Source: Albula goreensis (taxonomy: Eukaryota > Chordata > Actinopteri > Albuliformes > Albulidae). Taken from it: DNA of 64,000 bases. The notes beneath the pieces are model-generated. The model made no database searches, had not been told where the DNA came from, and saw only the letters and a list, made by a program, of their open reading frames with translations. The stretch spans positions 39,850,534 to 39,914,533 of the forward strand of contig CM040741.1 in NCBI GenBank assembly GCA_022829145.1. Direction: 5' to 3'. A program made the position numbers and the translations under genes. How positions within the stretch are numbered: position 1 is the first letter of the stretch; each line of letters opens with the position of its first letter. Below are positions 49,701 to 58,700 of the stretch, piece by piece.

Positions 49701-52700
49701 GGTTGCAGAGGTTCAAGAAGAAAGTTCTTTCAGATATGTTAACAATATCTGTGTTTTTTCGTGCCAGCAGTACAGACTGTTTGCTGTTGAAACAGTCCTC
49801 TGTGTGTTCATACATGGAATAAATGTCCTATTTTTATGTTTGAGATGAATCGTCTGTACAAACCTCAGTGACAGTGGTTGGAAATGAGTGCATAAATAAT
49901 GCACAGTGACTTCAAGCTGATTAGTTTCCCTGTCACTAAATCTAAGCTGTTTGTGTTTGATGGTGTGCCGTGTGTGTGTGCATGTGTATGTGTGCAATTT
50001 CAAGAGATAACATGGAAGAGTGTGTTTGTGAACATGCATGTGTGTGTGCGTGCGTGTGTGCGTGTGTGTGTGTGTGTGTGTGCGTGCATATGTTTGGAAT
50101 GTGAGATGCTACCCTTGCTAATGATGTCATTGCTCAGCATAGAGACAAAACAACTGATAGCATTATGCTTTGGAAAGCGTCCACTTAACCAGTCATAGTA
50201 TACGTGTTTACTCTGTATTGCTTAACACAGCCCTCCTTGATTTATGTAGTCTACTGATCTACAATAATTCCCTGTTTTTTTTATTAACAGAGTCTTTGTG
50301 ATGGTGAGCAGGTACAAAATAATGATAAAATAAACTATGCATCCATCCGTCCATCCATCCAAAATGACCCAAAGCCAGTTTTTTTCTGTTCCGCATGATC
50401 TTGGAAATGTGTTTTCCAGTTCGGTTTCTGAAGAATAGATGGTGTCTTTGTATTTTTCAGTTGTTGTAGACTCTTAATGACAGTTTCTTTGCATTTTTGT
50501 GAGAAAACTGGATTCCAAAGAATTGTGTAAATGTGGTTGCTTGGATACAACATACAGAAGCCATTGTATGGCTGTATAGATTCAGCTGCACTATTGAGAG
50601 CCACTGTGACCTCCAGCGTGGTTGGCATTCTGTGGCTGGGAGGACAGCAAATGAGGATCTGTGGTGATCTGCATTTTTCCCTGACCAACATGCGCTTCTC
50701 GAACAAAAGCCTGCTACATCTCAGCAAATTACTAGGAATCTTATTCAGTATATGAAGAATGTTTCATAATTTCTAAGAATTATTTTAGAATTTCATATTG
50801 GGATACGATCTCCAGAATTCCCATGGGTTGAAATAATGTTGCAGAAAATTTCAAAAAAAGAATACCGTTTATTAAGAATTTTACAGGAATTAGAAGATAA
50901 GACATAAGTGCATTTTGTCCAGTCTAGACAGTCAATGTACGATACAGAACAGAAATGTAATGTAGACTTCTGTAAATCTTGTACTGACAAAACCCATGAA
51001 TTCTGAATATTCTTCCTGTTCTTTTTCATTTTAATCAGAACTTCATTTAACAGAATCTGATTGCGATACAACTTATCTTTTTACTCGTAACATAATTTAA
51101 GTATAAAGCTGTTTTTTATGGAGTCTGGTAGTAGAATTGTGCATACTCTGTCTGTCTTGTCTTACATAACATTTGCTGAGAAGACTTTAATTATGAATTC
51201 ATCAAAATTGCAAATGAGTCGTATGGCTCAGAAGTTTCTTTGGAGCTCATCAAGAGTGATTAAATGAACACCGCCTGGGTTGAGTGACAGTTGAAGAGGT
51301 CTTTCATTACTGTATCATTTATAGTTATCTTAATTTTAGACAGCCTACTTCATTTCTCTGTAGAATGTCTGAAGTCATTGCCTGATGTAGACTTATATTT
51401 GCTGTGGCAATTGAATCAACCTTTATCTCCCTGTATAGATTTTAAGAATATACTGTATATAAACCAACAAATGCTTGCAACTCTTTCATGATGTATTTTT
51501 CATTCTGGATCAAATTGTGCTTGAAGCAAAGCCTAGAAAAATCTACTTGTGTTAGACATATTTGCAAACCAAATGTATTTTCCTTTTTTAAGCAACTGTC
51601 CTCTACAATACATTTCACTGAATATATATTTGTTATAATATATACAATATCATAAGATTCACATTGACTATTAGTCATGTGTCTGTTAACTCCTGTTTTT
51701 GGTTAAAATGTATTCTTTTCATCATTTTTATGTAAAAAAAAAACTTGTACTGGCCAACACTTCAAAAGTGGAACTAGTTGAGCATTGTGTTACTAAGAGG
51801 CTAGAAGGAAAATGTTGCCAATGTTTGATAGCTCTGAAAAATGAAGATCATTTACACTTCTAAAATAATGAAGAGCCATTGTAAATTGGTAGATTACATT
51901 GTGAGAAAGTTCATTTGGGCTCTTTGCTTTGTTGAAGGTCAGTGTTTTCTCAGTCATCAGTTCCAATTATCCAAGGTCAGATTGGAAAGTTAAATCATAC
52001 TAAACAATTTTAAGAACTCCGCTCTTAAGGAAACCTTTTCATTGTTTGGATGATAAACTACTATATCTTTTGTAAGCCACATTTGGGGAAAAACAATAAG
52101 GTTTTAATAAGTCCACTCATTTAATCAGTATTTTATTTAAATTTGATTTAAATCTCTGCAGGTGACCTGTCTGCCCAATAAGACTTTGTGAATTTTAGGG
52201 AGTGTCTGCACTTGGCCTGCAGAATGCACGGCTGAGAAGTGATCAAAATGTTCCCATTAGCAAGTTTTTCTCCAAGCTACTTCAGAGCAGGGCCAAAGGA
52301 GCAGGTTAGACCTGCCAACAATTTGTCTTTTGCAGAGTCAAACAGCTGCTGTGGAATGGTTGTCATGACTGCCTTTTTAATTGTTTGCTCTGATGTAAAT
52401 AAAGCTACGCAGAGAACAATGCAAGTGCATTACGACCTGAATATTTCAAAACATTTTGCACTTAAGCAAAGAAAATATTAAATTTTCATACTTGAATAAA
52501 GTTACAAAACCCTTTTTTTCCTCCAAGATGTAGACACAAAATGTAAATTATAAAACGTTTGGTCGTTCTTGTCTGCCTGCCATTATATTCTCAAATTCTC
52601 CTACAAGAGGGCAGGGGGGAGGGAACTGATGTGCTCCATGAAGGTTTTAACCTCATGGAATCGGGATGTTCCTGCCCAGTAAGCGCAAATGACAGCACCC

Positions 52701-55700
52701 AGAGAAGGAAGCAGCCATTTTTTCCTGAACTTTTTTCTGCTGAGATTACTCTACATGCCAGATGGCATCCTTCGCTTCCACCACCACCACCGTTGTTTCA
52801 AAGCTCCCAGGTCGTAGTTTTGGTTCTCCTCAGTTTCCTTCTTCGTTTGCTCCATGAGACTCTGCTCAATCCAAAACATTGCTCCAGTTTGTTGAAGTTC
52901 TTTTTCGAGAAAATACAGCATGTTAACCCTTTTTGGAGTATGTAGGAATGAACATGAAATATAGAATATAATGGTTAGGGAGCTGGGTTTGTAACTCTTG
53001 CTGCAGGTTTGATTCCCAAATAGGGCAATGCCGTTGAGAAAGTTGCCTCATCAAAATGCTTCAGTAAATATGTAAACTGTGTATGTCAGTCTGTGTAATA
53101 TCGTGTCAGCAAGTGATTGCTGTACCATTCCCCACCACTGTGTGGCTTGATACACATATTAATGAGGTGCGATCATCAAGTGCAAGAGAGACAAAGGTTC
53201 CGTGCATTGTAGACCTCGTGAGATGTTCTTGGTATGAAAGTTAAAAGTGAAGCATTAAAGGTCATGAACGGCAGCATTATGTCATCATTGGAAGTTATGA
53301 TGAGTTATAATAGTCTGGATAAAGATGTCTGAATTTAATGTAAATATGAAAGGTAAAGGAAGGTAAAAGATAACACCTGGAATGTGGTTGAGTGAGTGCT
53401 TGAGTGGAAGGAGGTAAGAGGGGTTGGTTATTTTGATATTTGATGAAAATGAGAACGTAGAATGGGTCTTGTCTCATCCTGATATCAGAGCATTGTCGCT
53501 GCTTCACTGTTTACCCGTGTTAATGCCCCAGGCACCTAGACACCTGTCTGACAGGTAAGGTGTTTTTGTACTAACAACACAGGTGTATGGGTTCAAAATG
53601 GAAAAAGGTCATTTGGAATAAATAATGTTTCCTAGATGTTTCATGAAAATCTCCTATTTAGAAACAGATGGAAATCTCTGGGACAATAGTTATCAGTGTT
53701 GAGTTATTGGATGTTAAAGTTAAAAATGCATTTGAAAATCACACAACGTATTTTACATTTTGTCTAAGTGTTTTAGCCCTCCACAGAGTTATGTACACAG
53801 TGAGGAATGGACTGGCAGATGTCACCTGCTCTCAGAAAGAGGAATCTGCCCATCATTTCTGCCTGACGCGCACACCCTCCCCCATCATCGCTCACACTCT
53901 CAGAGCGGTCACATTGTTTAACCTTGAAGCCTCTGTGCACACACATGCACACACACACGTGACAAGTGAGCACATTTTGTGATGGATCTTCAGCCAGCAG
54001 CATCTCTCTGCCTGGTGGCAAAGTCATTTGGTTTCCACTTGGTTTCATTTCCTGGGCCCTCCTCTGAAACGAAGTGCTTTTGTGGCTTGAAATCTGTGGT
54101 GTGAAGAGAATGGCGCTTGTGTCATTGTATCTGTTCTTTTGAACTTGCACTGAGATATTCTTGAGAGCTTTTTTTTCCAACATCTATATATCGTTACCCA
54201 ATTCCAAATTTCTCTGCCATTGAAAATAACTGAGAGTTTTGTGTTGAGTTGTGCACTTCACATTAGTGGAAAATGTGACATAGCAGTTGTGCTGAATGCC
54301 CTCCATAGTCTATGCAATGCCATATTGTCTTACAGTGCCATATGCCTGCAGGTTCACACAGGCCTCTGCCAGCAGATACAAAGCCACTTGGTAGAATCTA
54401 TTCTGACATGATGAACGACCATCAGCAGAACAGCCAACGTGCAGAGAATGAGAATGTTCCAATGGGATGTTCCAATGTTCCATCGATTAGGCAAGACAAC
54501 CGTATTCAGCTTGAGGGTCAAAAGATCAAATCTCGGATGGGGAATCTGCTGTTGTACTGTAAAGTGCCTAATTTGAATCCCTCAGTATGTGTTATGTAAT
54601 ACAGAAAAGACATTATAAGCAATGACGGGTGGAATGTGGAACCTGGCTTTCATGAAGCAGTGACTGCGAGGTAGCTTGTGGCAGATGTTGACTCTTCAGC
54701 CACTTTGCCTTAGCCGCTGTTAAACAATACACTGAGCGATATTTGGTATTCTCAACAGCATGTCAGGCTTCTCTTGTGTCTCACGCTTGCTCATCATTTA
54801 AGCAATCCTCACAAGACCCTTCCCTATGAGGCCCTGAAACTTTAATAACTGTCGGCCAGTGGCAAATGGGAGAGAAAGGCAGCACTGGACACACACACAA
54901 CTGACAATGCACTGACATGCATTCACATGGGAGCACAGACAGGCCTAACAGAGCTGGGTTGCATTTACATTCACTGAGGCAACCCTTGCATGTGGAGACA
55001 CGGTTGGCCGACTACACCAGTGGCAGTATGGGTCTTCCAGAATGCCGAAGTACGTGGGAGAAAATGTAATTTCCATGCCCTTGCAGTGAAAGATGCGGCA
55101 GAAAAAGGATGATGCGACAACATCAACGCTGTTTTAAAACATGGATGGTTAAGGCTTTTAACAAGACTTTTTCGAGTGAAGGATCTCACAAAGTGGCCTC
55201 CATCATGTATAATAAAAACTTTTTGATCCTAAAAATGTATGACATGACAGCAGTGTTCTCATCTGCCTCCCTCTCCTGGACCGTGCTGAAAAAGCTAGAT
55301 TGAGTCCAAAGTTGCTAGTCACTATGTGTTTACAGAGATGTCACTTCAAATTTACGGTAGCACTGCAGAAAAGTTTTGAGGCCATCATGAAATAGACAAA
55401 CAAAAAAAGGCGCAGCATTTAGCAGACTTAAGAAATAATATCAAAGACTTAGTGATTCACATTAGGTCATCAGGTCCGTTTCTCTTCTCCGTATCCTTCA
55501 TGCCCATTCATTTCTGAACTGAAATTGAAAACTCCATTGATGAAATCAGTTGTATCGATTTGAGTGTTGATTAAAACCTATGGTGAAACTCGAGGTCTCT
55601 GTGGATTCATGTCACCCAGCACGCTTGCCCTATAGGATTGATATGCAGGGGAAGTGAACTGTTAAAAAGTATATTGACCTATTCCATCCATACACACAGT

Positions 55701-58700
55701 AACAATAGTTGCTACATGGCTCTTTTGCGCTATAGATTTTATAAAGCTGTGGGAGGTCACTAATATGGGTCAGTAGGAATGGAGAGGCATTCCTGATCAG
55801 AAAAAAAAAAAATGTTGAAAGAATAAACATGTTGTAAGAGCTTGTAGGGTCTGAGGATCAGTATCAGGAAGAAAGATGTAAAAGTAGAGACTCCAGTCAC
55901 CAACAGTCATCAGTGTCAGAAGGGAACGAAGTATATGGTGTAGAAAAGAGCAAGGTGACTTTGGCCTTTTGCCATGAGTTTGTGGTGACTGCCAAAGCAC
56001 CCCCAGGGAAAATGGGTGTGAAAAGGAGCACCCATAAAACTCCCAGCTGGCTCAGCAATATAAACTGTTAAAAGCAGTTTTCTGCGAATGCTGCCAAGCT
56101 GTTTAGATGACATGATATATTTGCATGCCGCTAGAATAATCTTCTAATAGTGATTTTCCGTGTTTCAGCACTTCTGTATCACGCTGTCACTGTGGCTGCC
56201 TGGGGTGGGGCCGGTTGGCGAGAGGCAGAAGTAGTTAGATGTTACTGTCACTAAACCGAAAATTTGGGGGATGGGGGGAGGTGTGAAAAGAGACATGCTG
56301 CTTTTTTTAGGCAGTGCTCTGCAGATGTCACTATAACCTGTGCAGGAAAAATGCATTTGGATCTTAACAGTGCCTTCTCGTTTTTCAGTACGAGTTCAAA
56401 GCAAAGAATATTAAGAAGAAGAAAGTGAGCATCATGGTGTCTGTCGACGGGGTGAAAGTTGTCCTGAGGAAGAAGCAGAAGGTATGCTCTGGCCAATGGA
56501 GATGCAAGAACATAATCATATTATCACAACATATATCCAATCTCATGAACATTGAAATATTCAGACGAAAATGCTCTGTGCAACTCAAATTTTGTTTTTA
56601 TATTTTAAGTTCTGCATGAAGCCTTTATAAAACATGTATCATAAATTGAAAAAAACTGTACAATATCATCAGCTCTGTTTCTTTCTGCAGAGGAAAGAAT
56701 GGACTTGGGATGAGAGCAAGATGCTGGTGATGCATGACCCCATTTACAGGTAAGTCTTACACCTTGCAGCATGCAGCACACTTTAGCTCCTGTACAGCAA
56801 AGCACCATAATTCACTCATTATGTACAGAATTAAAAACACTGTGCAGAATTTACCAGTTATACAGTTTAGTCTTACATTAACCATTAAAAAGGTGACTCA
56901 ATGCGCTGCATGCCTCTGGTATATAAATGGTATTGTGCCATTTATGATGCAGATTATATTGGGCTTTGTGCATTACTAAACAACTGTTCAATAAATAAAT
57001 ATAATTAAAATCCTTGACTAGTTAGCTGGGATCTGCTTTGCCTGGTGTTCCTCTGAGCTATTCATTAATGCCTGTGATTAAGCCACTGTTACCGCTCATT
57101 AATATGGAGTCCATATGTCACATGCATATGGCTTACTTATGCGTGACTTGATGCAGTACGATAATGGCTTTCAAGGTACCAGCCAAGCGCAATTATAATT
57201 TATCCTTATATAGTTTCTGAATGAATAAAACATGGGTCATGTTTGGCTTTGGGGAGGGGGGGTGGAGGGGGGGTACTATGATTTACCTGCAAGCGTAGCA
57301 GGGATTTAGGGCACTTGGACCACTGTTTCACTGTCCCTTTGTGTTAGGTAGGTAAGGTCACTGTGAAATTGAAGTTACGGTGTTGTCGAGAGGACACCCC
57401 GGGCTTTGGGCAAATGGAAAGGCCCAGGATGGAATAGCATGGACGCCCACCATGCATCTATATTTAAAAGCCAATCCACTGGAACGCTCATCATACTGGA
57501 ATGAATAATGCATCACGTTAAAGGAGGATTTTGCTGGGAAAAGGCTCATTTCTGTTAATGGAGAAGATGGCTGTCTTCAGATTTTTAATTTATGAAATTT
57601 TCATTAATGCTATTTGTTCACTGCTGACAGGGTTCGGTTTCTGTGCTACTGAGGGGCCAAAGAGGAGATGCCTGTTTAAAATATGACTAGCGACTCATTC
57701 CCAGTCTCCAAATCTAGGAATGATGTAGGGTGGAATCCAGTTTGTCTTGTGCTCTTGTAAAGTAACTGGTTTGCTATCGCTTGGAATGTGTACAAAATGA
57801 AGCATGTATGTAACTGGTAAAAAAAGGCATTATGGAGAATTTGTGCATGATGGGTAATGCTTACAGTCTTGTATAGAATATGCATAAGCTGTGATAAGTT
57901 AACATGGCTCGACATTTTCTATAACCTTCCCTCTCCATCTTATCTCTCACACTTGAAGTGTGCATTATATAGTGATGTTTGCATAGTGATTGAGGAGGGG
58001 ATTTTAATGTTGATTTTAATGTAACTGAGATGATGAAATGTTTAGGTTTTTCTGCTTAAGTCAAATTTACATTTAGTAGTTTTGTACATCACCCTGCTCT
58101 TACTGCTTCAAGTAAAGGGCTTTTGTGTGCCAAAAAGTTTGCTTCTCTCAGAAATATCACTGACACAACAGCACTGGTGCCGTGTGGCTTGGCAGAGACA
58201 CGGGGCCTTTGACTCCACCAAAGACTTTGTAGACGACTGAGCGGACGATGGCGCAGATCTGGCCCGGGGACCACTGCTGAGCGGGGCCTAAATCACCTCC
58301 CGACAAACTGATTAGTCCGATGTCCCGCAGCGCACGCGGCTCTTATAATTAAAAGCCTTCCGTGACACCGCCAGACCCATTTACAGCAAACCCTGATCAT
58401 GCGCCCTCTCTAGTGCTAATGCGATCCTGTGCCATGATGACGAGGGGAGGAGGGCGATGGTGCGATGGAGGGAGGGTTGGAGCGGATGGCGGGGGCGATG
58501 TGACAAAACCACCCACTGAGATTGATCTTGTCCTTGTCGGATGTCTGAAGTCCAAGGAAGCGCTCTCAGAAGAGGTGGAAAAATGAAAGAGAGGGCCGGA
58601 CTGAGAGGATCGTAGAGGCTACACTTTACCAGTAATATTTATCTCTCTCACTTTGCGGGAGTACTAGTGTCTCTGTAGTGCGCTATGATACTGGTCTCTC

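Larger units (their letters stand above)
29777..56388. other. NOS1AP-like intron 2 (26.6 kb)
   Basis: This giant intron lies between the exon encoding RRIR and the exon encoding YEFKAKN. It holds five TG-rich microsatellites, a SINE-like repeat at 30590 (minus) and another at 52970, an inverted-repeat MITE at 37999-38322, and several CpG-rich or developmental-type candidate regulatory blocks (listed). Open frames up to 166 codons occur by chance, the longest being 42824-42324 on the minus strand, but none shows a domain I recognise or fits the splice phases. Confidence 0.8.
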
